Positions 23,026 to 36,369 are shown, counted from the first letter of the stretch. The stretch is DNA of 64,000 nt from Gymnothorax reevesii (GCA_029721435.1 CM056588.1:36783430-36847429), one strand, 5' to 3'. A program made the numbers and translations. The notes: a model not told the origin generated them from the sequence alone.

Positions 23026-23247
23026 CTGCTCGCTCGGTGGAGTTCGGTATTCTGACGCATATCTGGAGAGATGATTTTGGGAATAATTCCGCTTGTTGGA
23101 CCCCTGACCAAGGCCCTTATCCCCAAACTGCTCCAGGAGCTTTACTCCCGTTTCTCTCTGTCCCTCATTACCCACAACTGCTCCATCTGGCATTTCTCCC
23201 TGGGTGTCCTTGAATAAGAAACATGTTCTCAGTGGAGCTTCAGAGGT
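23026..23247 (-). repeat. interspersed repeat Q, copy 2 (inverted)
   Basis: Its reverse complement reads AACATGTTTCT, AGGGAGAAATGCCAGATG, CTCCTGGAGCAGTTTGGGG and GGGCCTTGGTCAGGGGTCCA, the same order as at 4527-4735. Confidence 0.7.
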
Positions 23248-23741
23248 TAAACAAAGGTTATATAAAAAAACTTCAAGGGAAGGGGACAAATATGCCCAAC
23301 TCTTTCTTTTGAATAAAATTATCCTTCATGAACACTTTAAACATCCCAAAAGCTGGGTTTAACTAACGTAAGACAGTCCAAAGTCATAGAGTCATCATGC
23401 TCACCTCAAAAGAAACCCCCTGAAAAATGGCTGCACAACTCCTGGTAAGTGAGGGCGCCTTTGATCACTTATTGTCACTTTGCACCCTAAACAGCTGAAA
23501 TGCTGTCATGTAATTTGCCCAAATACCTTCTGAAGCACCTCAGTATTTCAGAAAAATCATGAAATTGATTTTGTTTTCCCCAACTGCGTCGCTCTCCCAG
23601 GTTCTTGCACAGGCCTCCCCAGAAACCGACGATCGCCACAAATTGCATAGTCATTCAGCTCTGGGACATTAACCCTAGAGCGCCAGAGGCAACTACAGTT
23701 GCCCAATGATGCAAGATGTCAAAATCTGATGCTGTTGAAAA

Positions 23742-24115
23742 CAGTTGGGTCCAAGTACTTTTGAGAATTGTATGCAAACATTTTATTTATTTATTTTTTT
23801 TCATACCATAGTGCTTGTATTTGTATCTGAGTACTACCTAATAATGCCTATTATTAGGCCTAATGCTTAAGAATACCAAAAAATAAGTATATGTATTTGT
23901 ATCCAAGTACTTTTCAAATTCTTGAGCAATCTCTGTCAGCACTTAGGAGACAGACTGGTCAAAAACTTTGAAAGGTACTTGAATACAAGTACTTTAGGCA
24001 GTAATAGGAAGTACTCCGATACAAGAGCAAGTACTTTGGCATTAAAAAAAAAAAAAGAAAGAAATGCTTTCATCCATTTCATGAAAGTACTTGAAAGTAC
24101 CAGAACCCACCTCTG
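23742..24115. mobile_element. hAT-type non-autonomous element with 8-bp TSD
   Basis: It starts CAGTTGGGTCCAAGTACTTT and ends GTACCAGAACCCACCTCTG, imperfect inverted ends of the CAGAGGTGGG type. An exact 8-bp duplication GTTGAAAA sits at 23734-23741 and 24116-24123, as expected for hAT insertion. The inside is full of AAGTACTT repeats and encodes nothing. Confidence 0.8.
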
Positions 24116-24140
24116 GTTGAAAAGCTATAATGTGACAACT

Positions 24141-24178
24141 TGTTTAAAAGAGCTCCCGCAGGGGAGCTCTTTTAAACA
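24141..24178. repeat. perfect 17-bp-arm hairpin
   Basis: TGTTTAAAAGAGCTCCC (24141-24157) and its exact reverse complement (24162-24178) are separated by GCAG. Confidence 0.95.
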
Positions 24179-27100
24179 ATTTCCACATGATAGGTTTTCA
24201 ACAGCTCAGGATGATTACATTTTTAATTCAGTGAAAATTTATTTAGTGCTCTAAGGGTTCAAAAAACGGGAAAACACACAAGCAGACAAATACACAGCAG
24301 AACAGAGCGAATACACTCCGAACAGGGGGCGATTTCTGTGAATGGCCGTTTCAGGGCACAGCGGACAGTCTGTGCTCTTCCTTGGCAAGGACAGCGTGTC
24401 CATCTTTAACGAGACACCTGTACAGAGGAGGAGGAAGCCTTTACTGCTGTCCATGGAGGTGCCAAGTCCCGTCGGGGTAACCTGGGAAAGAGGAACGCAG
24501 CCCGGAATAACACTCAGGGAACACAGCGGCCAGGGAGAAGAGGCGAGGGGCAGATCTGGGGCTTCGCTACAGACGGGCCTTTGTGAGCTAAACTGCATTT
24601 CTGCTGCCGAAACACGGTTCCTTTCCTGGGATGTTCCACTAGGAGGACAAAAGCAGAAACTTACGCAGAGCTTGAGGGATCAGAGTCACAGGCACAAGCT
24701 AGCAGGGGACCTCCACAGCCTCAGTCTGGTAAAACAGGCAGTCAAGTCAAGTGCCAAGTCAAGTACCAAGAAATGGCTGCTTTACTGATCACCTGTATGC
24801 ACTTGCTAACCTGGTGCAGCCATGGTAAAGTTGTTGAAAAATGGTCGCACACCTGTTCCCTACCATGTCATCTTTCCAATTATTTATTTTTATTTTCCTA
24901 CGATGCAGAAATATGATTTTATAATAAGGTTGATGGTGGTTTTGCTACTTCGGCTTTTTGGGATAGCACATTTGCAACATATTTTTTGGGTTCTGATTCA
25001 ATGCGGACAATCAAGCAAAGATTGAATCGGCAACAAACACTTTGATTATAGCAGCAAACTGCTTTGGACATAGTAGTGAAAGTACCTGGTGCAGTCGCGA
25101 AAGTGCAGTAGCGAAAAGCAAAAGTAGCGAAACAGCCGGTTGCCTGTAATAAGCCCCCGTTCCCTCCTAATGCCGCTGGATTTTAAGCCAATGGGGGCTT
25201 AAAATGTCCTGGAAAAAGTAAATTTCATTCACATGGATATGAGCAGAAAACTATCCACAACCGAGTACGAGGCTCTGTCATAAGGGAGGCGGTCACACCC
25301 CTTACTGTTGAATCACCGTCTCCTCTCATCCAGAGGAATGAGCAGGTTTGATGGAATGAGGTGCGTCTTCCCAACACGGCACATTCTTACGCAGGGAGGG
25401 GCCTCGTAAACTACAGGACGCTCTCAAATCATCATTCCGACTCCTGTTCTTCTGCCTCGTGGGCACCTCGATACTGCACTAACCAGACTGTCATTAACAC
25501 GCTGCTTCCAGCAACAGCCTAAGCCAAAACGCCATCGTAACTTGTCATCAAATCAATGCTAATTTTCATAGCGCATTTCAGAAGGACTTGTCGCAACACT
25601 TGCTCACAACTGGAAAATGGCCAAAATCCCCACAAGCCATGGTAGAAATTTCCGCAACAATATCATGCCAGAGATTTTTATTCATTTATTTTCTACATTC
25701 AAATGCAGGCCCGGAGAGATGACGTCAGGCACGTGCAAATACAGTAGAAAGTGTTGGGTAGAGAAAAAATGAACAAGAATTGCACCCACTTCACGTCACT
25801 CCTTTGTCAACCTAACACACATCATTCAAGTAACAATATTTGCTCCCCTCCTGCGCTAAAATGTCTTAAAAATCCCTACGCATTACCAGAAGTAAACACA
25901 CCAGGCTGTGAGGGGTGATTGAGGACATTGACAAAGCCTAAATGAAATGGAAAGTTCAACACACACTGCGGTATCTCGTGCGAGATACAGATGTTCCCCG
26001 GGGTAGATGCCCTAATGTAAGTACAGAGTTCCCAAATCTAGCAAAACAACCATCAAAAGAACATTTTCATCTGTATTCTGAGCTAGCCATCCAGTAAGCT
26101 ATGGTTTTATTGACTCCATTTAAAACGATAATGGCTAATAGTTAATGAATGAAGCTTATTGCCCCAGAGGGAGTGAGTCTTTAACACGGAGAGCACTTAA
26201 AGAAACATAAGGGGGAGGAAGAAAAGATGCCGGGCAGGATGCATAGCAAACGAAATCTGTTCTGCCCGTCAGTGGCTGCAATATACACATCCCAGGACGC
26301 CTCCGACTTTAACCCATGACATGAAGACCTGGGTAAAACCGCTAAAGTTAGACGACTGTTGTACAGACACCTCGTTTTATGGTTTGCCTCCTACAGCTGT
26401 ACGAACTGAGCGTGACCATCTCAGGTAAATAAATAAATGAATCACTCACACACCCCCAGAAAACTTAGCACAGATGCTTTGCTAGAAGATTTACGCTCAC
26501 AGCGAAAGCTGATCTTCGCTGTAAAAGCGTTGATGCGACACGAGCTGCGGCGTAATGCAAGAATTCACAAACATGTGGTCTTCTTTACAACCAAATTTGA
26601 AAGCCAATAAAAATACGGCACCTCGATTCCTGCTGACACAGGGCACCTTATAGCTCATTTTTCAACACATTGTTCGCCCAGCCGACACACACAAAAGTAC
26701 ACATTCGTGTTCTTGTTGCAGGGTATTGGTAACATCTCTCTGGGTAAATGGCTCCAGGCCAGAGGAAACTGCTACAGCAGAGTGCGGGCATCAGGCTATT
26801 GAGGGCCAGTGACCCTAGAGGTATCAGAGCACAGCTGTACAAACACTCACCTGGCCCACACTCAGATCTCCTGAGGGTCAAGCACACCAGAGACCACTGA
26901 GCACCTTCTTCCGTTTCCCATCATGCCTACAGTCCGGCATAGGAGGCCTACTTTCGGACTCAGCCCAATTACTTGTAGCAGCCCGTCCATAGCTCCAAAC
27001 AGTCGAATAAACAATATACACCACCAACCTCAATCAATTTAAATACAGATTCTCTTTTGTGATGAATTCCTGCTTCTGTTTGCACTCCTACACTTCAGCC

Positions 27101-28740
27101 TTTTTTTAAAGACGCTTTGAGACATTTTGTACCAAATCCGCCAACCCAAGCCGAGAGCCCACACATCTCTCAGTCTCTCTGGTCTCTCTTCGGCTTGAGG
27201 TCATGAAGTTCCCGTTACCATGGTTACTTTCCACATTGATGTTTGTTCCTACATTTTCTTGCTCGCAGTCCCCAAGAGTATTGTGGGTGTGGCGATTTAC
27301 ACCCGGGGTGTTTGGTAACCGTGGCGGGGAAATCACCATGACAGCTCCCGCTGACCGTCACCATCATCATCACTCGCTCTGCAGGTGCTAGTCACCGGAG
27401 AGACCGTCCCCTCAATGAACTATCGTAATCTGGGCCTCTGGTGAACAGGGCCTGGAATGTACTGAATGGGGTTCACAGAGGATGAGAAATGTGTAACACA
27501 ACTACTAGCCCAACAGTGAGTCAAGCCAACGATCAACCGCAAACTGCAACCAAGCCCAACTCCGTAACATCCTTATCAATTCAGAATTCTTTACAGGAAT
27601 TCCACTTTAACCATAAGAGTCATGATAAATATTAGACAAATACTAGGTTCTCGCGTGCCGTCAGGTCACCCGTATTCACCTTACACCGGTTTACAAGGAA
27701 TGGAATGGAGTACAAAGTCACAGCTAAGCAATTTTCTTAACACACCACTTTCAGTTTTCAAATACAAATAAACTCAGGGCAAACTCCGTGACACCTTCTG
27801 AATCTTGAAGGCCCAAACAAAGACACAAAATGGGGGAAAAAAACAGACTGAAGATGGATCCCCCACCCCCATCTCTAACACAAGCACCATTCCAGCCCGA
27901 CTACATGCCGGAGTCATTTATTCTGCGACTGCCCGCACACTATAGTGGGATTCACAAGAGGGGTGGGGTATATCTGCCTGCTAACCGTCCAGCAAGTTTC
28001 CCTGGTCTGGTCAAACATGCAGGGAAGAAGTGTTTGCAAACGGGGGGAGGGATCAATACTGTGATGTCATACCCCCCGCCCCTCTCCACAGACGGCAGAG
28101 GTAAAGCAGAGACCAACCGTTCCACAGACCGAGATCCAGACAAACTGACCCGCACCGCGCATCAACATCCCTGCTGATACAGGTCATCGAGCATGGTCAC
28201 AAGATTAAAGAGAGCGAGGCTTCTATCGCAGTTCTGCAGCGCGGTCAAAGCAGAGACGATTCGCACAACAGAGAAAAATCACACAATGTCTCTTCTCCTG
28301 CTGGTTTTTTTTAGTCGTTTTTGTTTTGATTTGATTTTGCTCAAAGAAGAACGAGCCACACAAAAGTGACTTATCCAGCAGTCACGCCAAACCAGAGTCA
28401 AACAATGAGGCCATAGACGAGAGGGACAGATCCGTGTGTAGATACATTCACAGTTATTCTGGCTGGAACAGCAGCCGCAGAAACCCAGCGCCGCAGGACA
28501 GAGATGCAGGGGTGGCCCTGGAGCGCCTCCGGGCCTCGAGTCGCCATTAAAAGGGCGTCTTTGTTTTCGGGAAGCTGCTCTCGTCCAACTATCCCGCATC
28601 AAAGTCTCCAGAGAAGGAGGGAGGGGTGGGAAGGGGGGGGGGGCTGACAGGAGAGAAATCACAAAGTGCTAATGGCTGGTTTCGGCAGGGCAGGGCCCAA
28701 ATCGCCAAAGCAACGTGAAACACACAGTAAAGTATGAAAA

Positions 28741-28743
<3 letters not shown>

Positions 28744-28776
<33 letters not shown>
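28744..28776. repeat. (CA)n microsatellite
   Basis: About 16 CA units, followed by the telomere-like repeat block. Confidence 0.95.
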
Positions 28777-28779
<3 letters not shown>

Positions 28780-28784
28780 GCACT

Positions 28785-28960
28785 TCCATCCTTATGAGGA
28801 CATTTCATTGACTTCTATTCATTTTTTGAGTGTTTTTAGAGCCTTTCCCTTATCCCAACAATAAGCAAGGTATGCCTAACCCAAACTTTACCCTATCCCT
28901 AATTCTAACCTTTGCCTTAACCCAAACCCTTATCCTAACCTTAACCTCCAATTCTGATCT
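28785..28960. repeat. telomere-like (CCTAACCC-rich) interspersed repeat
   Basis: TTATGAGGACATTTCATTGA leads into ACCCAAACTTTACCCTATCC and CCTTATCCTAACCTTAACC. It belongs with the block at 36655-36840 and 5090-5290. Confidence 0.6.
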
Positions 28961-30908
28961 TACCTCAAACCTGAACTAATAAGACACAATTTGCCTTTGT
29001 CGGGGGTGGGGGGGGGTTGTAGTGCTCACTCTGCAGCCAGTGCAAGAACACACACGCGCGCGCAGACACACACACACACAAACACAAAGCGCTCTCAGCG
29101 CAGGTGTTTCTCACGAGTTGTCTTCCCGTTCCAATTGCGCACAGCTGAGCTCTACCAGTCTTTAAGCATTTGCTCATCCGTTAATGGCTTTCAATTTCTC
29201 TGGTATTAATTAATCATTGCGGTGGTTCGGCGGTGGCGTCGCACAGCTGTAATTGATGACTGCACGATTCATTATCCCCTCACTGAGGGAGACAGCGGAC
29301 CGTCTATAAATGGCTCTCGGTATCTGTAATTAAACTTTTTTATAACTGTAAAGGACTTCACTAATGACGAACAATCGGCCAAGCAGCAGGCCGGTGTAGA
29401 GGGAGAGGCCCTTCAGTGAAATGATCTCCACTCCAGCTGAACAGACACCCCCAAGGGCAGAACTAACAGAGAGAGACCCCCAGCCCTCATCTCAGGTTCA
29501 TCGTGAAAAAACCCCTCTCCACACCCCATTTCCAAAACAAAACTTGTTCTACTTGAATTTTTTTTTATGAAAAATGCATTAGATAAATGCATTCTTCCAT
29601 AACCTGAATGAAATGATTCCATTAAACAATGTTAAAGTAACAAGCTGCAGCAGAGCAAAGATGCAAAGATGTTTTTCTTCACCTCGAGAAACAAGTGACG
29701 GGATAGAACACAAGACAGAGCAAATGTTGACCGCCGAAATACCAGCTGAACCACTGCAAGCACCCTTTATTAGGGGCCCGTTTAAATTAACAGATGCATG
29801 GACAAGCATTGCCGCTGCCATTAGGAAGGCACATGCAAAGAGCAAGAAACTGCCTGAGAACAAACATTAAACATGCATCAAAAAAATAACAAACTTACGG
29901 AATAAAATTCATTGCTAATGCGCGGTAGCTTGGCATTGATTTCAAACTTGCGTAGTTTCCCGTGCAGGACTTCATAAACAGGAAATGCTGGAAACTTAAT
30001 GACCTCACTTCCTGCGCAAATACCAGGTGTTCACAAACTTAAAGGACAACATCAAACACACAGAGCAAAGGAACTTTGCAAGGGGGTACTTTTCAAATAT
30101 AAGGCTTCAGTGTGTGGTGTGTGTGCTGCAGTCAAACTGGACAAACCATTAGAAACAAATTATTTTAACTGCTAACCTAACGGAGATGGAAAAATCCATT
30201 TCTAAGCTCAGACCCAAAGCCAAAGTCCAACAGACATTCAGATCAATGCAATAGAAATGAAACATGGAGCACAAAAACGCTGATGCACACCGTTTAAGGA
30301 GCAGAGAAAACTAACGTATGCGCTTAGAGCGTACGCTCGATTGGCCGCAGAGAAGCCAAAAAAATAAAAAACAAAGCAGCACCTCGCCACAAGCAAATGG
30401 TCAGTCCGCCGAGACAGGAGAAAACATCGCCCTTCTTCTGTCGCCTTTATCGCCAAACAAGCGGGGAGAAGACTGATGGCTCGGGAGTTCGGAAACGATG
30501 TCCCAGGACTGCTGACGAGCAGGAGGAGGTCTAAGATTGAACCAAAATGCTGACAGCATTGCATCTCCGCACAGAGACCCCCTGAGTTTACGCACGACTC
30601 TTTGCTGGACCCACATACTGCTATTGCAGCGAATGTGTAGCGTGTGCCAGCTAGCATCCCTGAGGCTACAAGCATCGCATACACTTCAGGGACAAGAGCT
30701 GGAAACAACAGAAAAACATGGTAACCCAAACAGTTAAAAAAGAAAAACTGAAAAAGAATGCAGCGAATTAAAACTGGATGGAAACGAAAAGTGTTTCTTT
30801 ATTAATATGCTGGCGGAAATCATGCATGCTCAGCACAGACTGCTGTTCTCATCACATTCAGCTGGGCAGCCCATGTCAAACCGCTATAAATAGAACAGCG
30901 ATACTTAC

Positions 30909-31030
30909 GGCGTTTCGTCCGAGCTAATCAGACTGAGGACAGCATCTCTGCTGCTGCTGCGAGCATCCGGACCGAGCGACTGCAGAAGTGCTGGCTCTGC
31001 CTCTCCACTCACACTACTTTTACACACCTA
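30909..31030 (-). promoter_or_regulatory. candidate alternative first exon of tjp1 in intron 1
   Basis: On the sense (minus) strand a GC-richer stretch ends in ACGCC followed by GTAAGTAT (30908-30901), close to a perfect splice donor. It holds a short upstream frame, ATG CTC (GCA)4 GAG ATG CTG TCC TCA GTC TGA. No long coding frame opens with an ATG, so it would be untranslated. If spliced to exon 2 it would leave the well-placed ATG of residue 13 as start. A (GA)n tract (31065-31104) and CT-rich minisatellite lie just upstream, as often seen near promoters. There is no direct evidence of transcription. Confidence 0.3.
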
Positions 31031-31064
31031 TGCAAATCTGCAGCCAGGAGCACACACTCCAGGG

Positions 31065-31110
<46 letters not shown>

Positions 31111-31310
31111 GAGCGAGAGTTTCGGAGAGTCGTGCTGAAGGAGTAGGTAGAGAAGTGGTGTGACGGGCTCTGTGCGCTACAGAATCTTCTCTCTCTCCCT
31201 CCCCCCTCGGTCCCTCTCTCTCTCTCCCTCCTCAGTCTCTCTCTCCCTCCTCGGTCTCTCTCTCCCTCCTCGGTCTCTCTCTCCCTCCTCGGTCTCTCTC
31301 TCCCTCCCAG
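31065..31310. repeat. (GA)n tract and CT-rich 20-bp minisatellite
   Basis: (GA)n at 31065-31104 and about five copies of CTCTCTCCCTCCTCGGTCT at about 31205-31308. Confidence 0.9.
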
Positions 31311-31482
31311 AGTTAGCAGTGGAAAGGAGCCCCTGGCACACAGGCAGTGGTGATCAGAGTGGGAACTGCAGTTCCCCTCCAGAATGGGGCTCTTCAGCAC
31401 GAGCGTGAGCGCAGCCATCCGCAATACACTACATCCCGTATCGGAGTTAACTCTTTCACTGCCGGGGTACTGCCCCCTGTTC

Positions 31483-31483
<1 letters not shown>

Positions 31484-31518
<35 letters not shown>

Positions 31519-31860
31519 CGCGCATGCATGCGTGATAGAGAGTACGAGGGTGTACAAGCGTGTACGTGTGTGTCTGTAGGTGCAAGTGTGAGAGAGCATG
31601 ATCTTGTGTCAGCGTGCAAGTGCGAGAGTATTTGTGCACTTGCACACTAGTATAAGCATGTGTGCGCGTGTGTGTATGTGAGAGAAAGTTTGAGCATACG
31701 CAACTGTGTGTGTGTGTGTGTGCACGCGTGTGTGTGTGTGTGAGGCTGTGTATGTTCATGTATGCAAGCATGTTTATGTGCACTTGCGCACTAGGATGAG
31801 CACTCGCGAGTGTGCCCGTGTGCACACGTGTGTGTGTGTGTGTGTGTGGGAAAGCGCGCA
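31484..31860. repeat. GT-rich compound microsatellite
   Basis: Pure (GT)n at 31484-31516, then clusters near 31706-31742 and 31826-31850, with GT/GC-biased sequence between. Confidence 0.9.
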
Positions 31861-33059
31861 AGGGCGTGAGTGCATATGTGCACGCGCGTATACGTTTGTG
31901 CGTGCACGGGCTTATGCGAGTATATATTTGCACGTACAGTTCTGCGTGAGAGCGCATTTGATTGACCACATAAAGCTTACAGTGAGCACTTCCTGCAGGA
32001 AGTTTAATTCTAAGGCAACTTAAAAGCAGCCTGCGCAAATACAGTGGCACATAACTTCAGGGGAGAGAGGCTACAATAGCGCTACGGGGATACGCAGCGA
32101 TAATATGCATGAGGAGCGACCTACACCGCAGTCACGCAACACGCCACATTACAACGCTCATGTGTCCCACTGCTATTTAGAACCGTAACCATTTCCACTG
32201 ACCAGGTACCGAAATACTCCATTTCAGTCAGTGTGAAAGTGCTAATTACCACAGTGAGATTCATAACAAATAATGGAGGGAAGCACAGCCAAGCCTCGCC
32301 AAAAACAAATAAAGGGTAAACAAATTAAGAGTCATTTTGAGAAGGTCAGCATCATTTCCAGCATTATCTGTGCATGGGCCTTGCATTTTCCCAGTCAAAG
32401 CGGGGGGTCCATCTGCATAGTGAAGCGTTGTCAATGGAGGACTACTGTGTTTGAGGTGACACCAGCGTATCGTCCTTGTCGCGTGTTCAGAGAAGAGCGT
32501 GTTCACAAAGCTGGGCATCAATTCCAGTCGACAACTTTTTGAAGCTTTACTGCAGGTAAAATCCACTTTTGTGACAGATTTGGGTCAATTTATTTCGCAC
32601 CCAATGCCATCAAGCAGCAAAGACAATTCCAGGTATAGTGCTGTTCTGTGTCCCTACAGCAACCATTTACTGACCAAAACATGACCATTTTCTGGCAAAA
32701 AAAATGTAACATTGGAAAAAAGAGCATCAGTTTGCCTGTGTAAAAACCTAATCTACAAGCGAGGAATACTATTAATTTGGATACCAGTGGATCCGTAATG
32801 AACTCTACTTTCCAGTGATATAAAGTAAGTTAGACCTATGTTGAGATTTCAAGTACTCAGGATGCTTGAATGACATTTTACTAATGTGAAAAAATGGCTA
32901 CATTTGACCGTACCTTGGGAACTGAGCATTCAATTCAATTAAATGAACCAAATTACTTGCTTAAAGTTGCTTAGAATACCACTTTGTTCATCAGAGATTT
33001 TGTAGAATCGTACATTCTCATCATCACATCTTTTTTTCTTTGTAACCAGCCTGAAGATA

Positions 33060-35530
33060 AGGGCTTAATTTTTCCATCTCACAGTGTCTGTCCATAACGG
33101 TGCAAATGTCTCCTTATTGGAGAGTGCTATTGTAATTATAACACAGTGGGAGAAATATCTGCTAATCAGGAATGTGTACACAAGGTTTGCCCCCGAAACT
33201 CTGACTGGCCCCTGAACCACAGAAGTTTTACTAATTCTGTCCCACAAACTGTCTGGTCATCACGCATGCTGTGGGACACTTTCACTTGTGCTAATATGCC
33301 TTATTTTTATGCAATATCCCTTGTTAATAATATGATTTCCTAATGGTTAAAAGAGGATTTAGGATAAATTCATTAACGGTTGGAATAAAATGAGTATTGC
33401 GCAGACAGTCACGTTCACCTTCGACAGCATCAGATGATCAGCAGTGATTCATGCCCAAATTAATCCAGCCTATACCTCACTGATCAACTCAAGTGTGTGA
33501 AAGAATCTGAATCAGATATTCTCCACTTTTAAATGCCATGTAATTGCAATCGATCAACTGCCAATTGAATTGATAGATCCAGGATAATCCAAGGGTCCCA
33601 CAATGTCCGTCTGTCAAAAATCCATCTACATGTGCAAATTCATTGTAAAAATTAATACATGTGAACACTTTTACTTATTTCTTTATATATTTGATATATT
33701 GGCTGGGGCAGCACCCTAGCGGCATGTTTTGCAATTTCTTAAAATGTGTTGATGTCCATAAAACAGCTGTGATTGATGAAATTCTGACGCCAAAAACAAT
33801 TCTTTCAACAATTTCTATTGCATTTCTTGATCACACAATTGAGGTTCTAAGTTTTATAAGACCATTTGCTACTAAGATGAACTGATACTAGTACGAACTG
33901 GAATCAATTTTTCTCAGATGTTCAATCAGGATTGGATCTCAATTTGTCTGTGACAAATTCCCGACATGGGACTGTCCTACAATGTCAGTCCACAACAATA
34001 GTAGTATGAACAATGCTGTGTTAAGATGTACTTTGATCCACTTCTGTTGAATGTCTCCTTGATATTATTTACTCTTGCATATTTAGGACAGGAACATTAG
34101 CAACAGTAACTTAGCTACATTAGCCTCAGCGCTACAGCCACATTCAACAGGCTATCACATTAGGTTGGCTTATGCAGTGAAGCAACTTAAAGCAACTCAC
34201 TGCTTCTATGTCTGAGTCACCACCAGTTGCTACCGATCCAGCCTTCAACTTCAGATATTTTAAAAAGCCTGCTTTTGAGGCCAGCTGTTAGTGCTAACTA
34301 TCATTAGCAGTCCTGCTAGCCACCCAAAACACGTTGGCTTCACTTACACGTCATTATTTGCAGTAATATCGTTGCTTACAGCTTGATCGATGCCACTGCT
34401 CCGGGTTTGAGAAGCAGCTGAGACGCTTATCCAGCGTCAAAATATCCTTTATTGACAAAGCGGTCTTTGGTGAAATGGCAAACAAACAGCTAACATTCCC
34501 TTTGAGTGTGGCAATTTGCCCCCAGCAAACAAAAGCTACCCACTGATTTCTGGTGTAGACGCTACTAAGGCGTAATATGATCCGTGGTTGTTTGCGCTTG
34601 CTATAATAGTTTCCGGGGTGGGCAGGTCCAGCACCGTGATTGGCTTTCGCAAATGTCAGGTTTTCCCCAGATCTCGTGAAGATCTCAGGGCAAGCAGTTC
34701 AGAAAGGAAATCACATTCTCGGATTATGGCAAAACCCCTGCATCCTTTGTTGAGAAACTTTACAGAGGTTGAGTATGGACATCCAACATTATAACATTAC
34801 CAGTAAGTATTAAAAGAAGGATCCGCATAATAGGTCTCCTTTAAGACCAGAAATGACAAATTCCCAATAAGCAAATGTAACTAAGTGTCTGTCCATGAGA
34901 GTGGTATGAAGAACGCTGTATAATGTGTATGACATATTAATTGATGTAGTTAGATCCACCTGAGCCATTTTACCTGTTTGCTGCTAATATGGTCATTGAA
35001 GTTAGCAGAGTAGTAGTTCTTATTTCCTCATTTGTATCTCAGTGTTTATTCAAAACAAGTCGACATGGTCAACAACATCCCCCGCCAATCTTGCGCTTCT
35101 TATTTTCAAACTCCATCAAGGCCTTTATGGTCTGAAGCTACACACTAAATTTGGTTGTCCTATCTGCAATAGTTTCTGAGAAAAGTTGTCCCCTTTCTCT
35201 CGGACGGACGGACGCACACACCCACACACGGAGGTCAAGCCTATATCCCCCCTCACACTTCGTGTTGGCGGGGGTTTATAATGTGATCTCATAACTGTCT
35301 ATGAACCTGAGGCCATATAGTCATGTTGAAGGGTGCCAGATGTATGCACAGTGTTTAAGTTGTTGATCTTCTGAATAAAATATCTATTGTATATAATAAT
35401 ATTTTTTGTTTGTAGTGGATTTTACTGCTGATCATATAACTGTCCCACAGTGTCTGTCCATCACATGTCTAATGTTCCACAATGCCTGTCCGTCACACGT
35501 ATTTAATCCATTTCACCTGCTTTATGGTAG
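33060..35530. repeat. dispersed degenerate TGTCTGTCCA repeat units
   Basis: Related segments CACAGTGTCTGTCCATNAC, GTNGTATGAANAANGCTGT and AGATCCACCTGAGCC occur near 33082, 33600, 33975-34055, 34890-34970 and 35448-35530. They look like decayed copies of one unit broken up by other insertions. The region 34560-34844 between them ends AATAGGTCTCCT before TTTAA and may be a truncated TTAA-type element. Confidence 0.45.
35079..35274. mobile_element. short element with CCCCCGCCAA inverted ends
   Basis: CCCCCGCCAA at 35079-35088 is matched by TTGGCGGGGG at 35265-35274, with an internal GGACGGACGGACGCACACA run and TTGGTTGTCCTATCTGCA. This pattern matches a common fish repeat; class not determined. 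Confidence 0.55.
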
Positions 35531-35959
35531 ACTTCCTGGAACAAAGTTTTCCATGGGGCTTTACTACTAAGTTATAGTAACCGGAATGAAGTTTCTTCTT
35601 TTTTCTGCACAGTAGTTAGTTGGAACATAAAATGAAATGATGCAGCGGCTTGCAAATGACAAAATTATCGAGTTGTCAATGACGACTACCCAATGTTGAG
35701 AAAAACCCCTTCATTTGATCATTACCTACAGAATTGCCCAAACTCTGAACTAACTTAAAAAGTTGGCCTTCTTCCACCAAGTGAACATTTGGCTTTGTGG
35801 TTCAGTGATGACTAACGTGGCAGAAATATCAATTTTAAGCCTATTTTCAATAAACATGAAGCGTAAATTGATAGTTCCTTTAAAAAGATTGTTTCCACAC
35901 CTCTTGTTCTCCGTTGCATAGGTTATGTACTTCAAAACAAAAAATGGAAGTTTTTGGAA

Positions 35960-36097
35960 TATAGGGGGCCGCCAAGCGGTCACAGAATTACAGTCCCATT
36001 ACATTTTGGGTCGCAACTCTACAACTAAATAAGATAAAATCAAGTATGATATGTTATATTGAAGGTATTAACACTGGCTTGGCGGCCCCCTATAGAA
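35960..36097. mobile_element. MITE with TATAGGGGGCCGCCAAGC ends
   Basis: TATAGGGGGCCGCCAAGC begins the element and GCTTGGCGGCCCCCTATA ends it, an exact 18-bp terminal inverted repeat around about 100 bp of AT-rich sequence. No clear target duplication. Confidence 0.75.
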
Positions 36098-36369
36098 AGA
36101 TTTATTTCTCTCTCCTTGTGTTACACATATGATGACCAGCACTGTGAACACACTCAGCAGCGCCCCTCCGCGGGGGCGTCTTTATGTTTAATGATAGATG
36201 TGAAGCAGAGACCGTTTCCGGATGACATCATCCAGCCCGCTATCAGAAAGGCATTCAATACACTTCGGTTAATCATCAAATTAAAATGCACACCTTTCAA
36301 GTGTGGTGGTGGAAAGAGACTTTGCTTGTCACCAAGCAAAACATAACTTGCAATTTCAATTTACGTTTG

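Noticed and set aside
28279..28662. 127-codon minus-strand frame
   Set aside because: No family features; proline-rich start comes from G/C runs.
30238..30729. 163-codon minus-strand frame
   Set aside because: No recognisable domain, no splice context and lies in intron 1 of tjp1; composition looks like chance.
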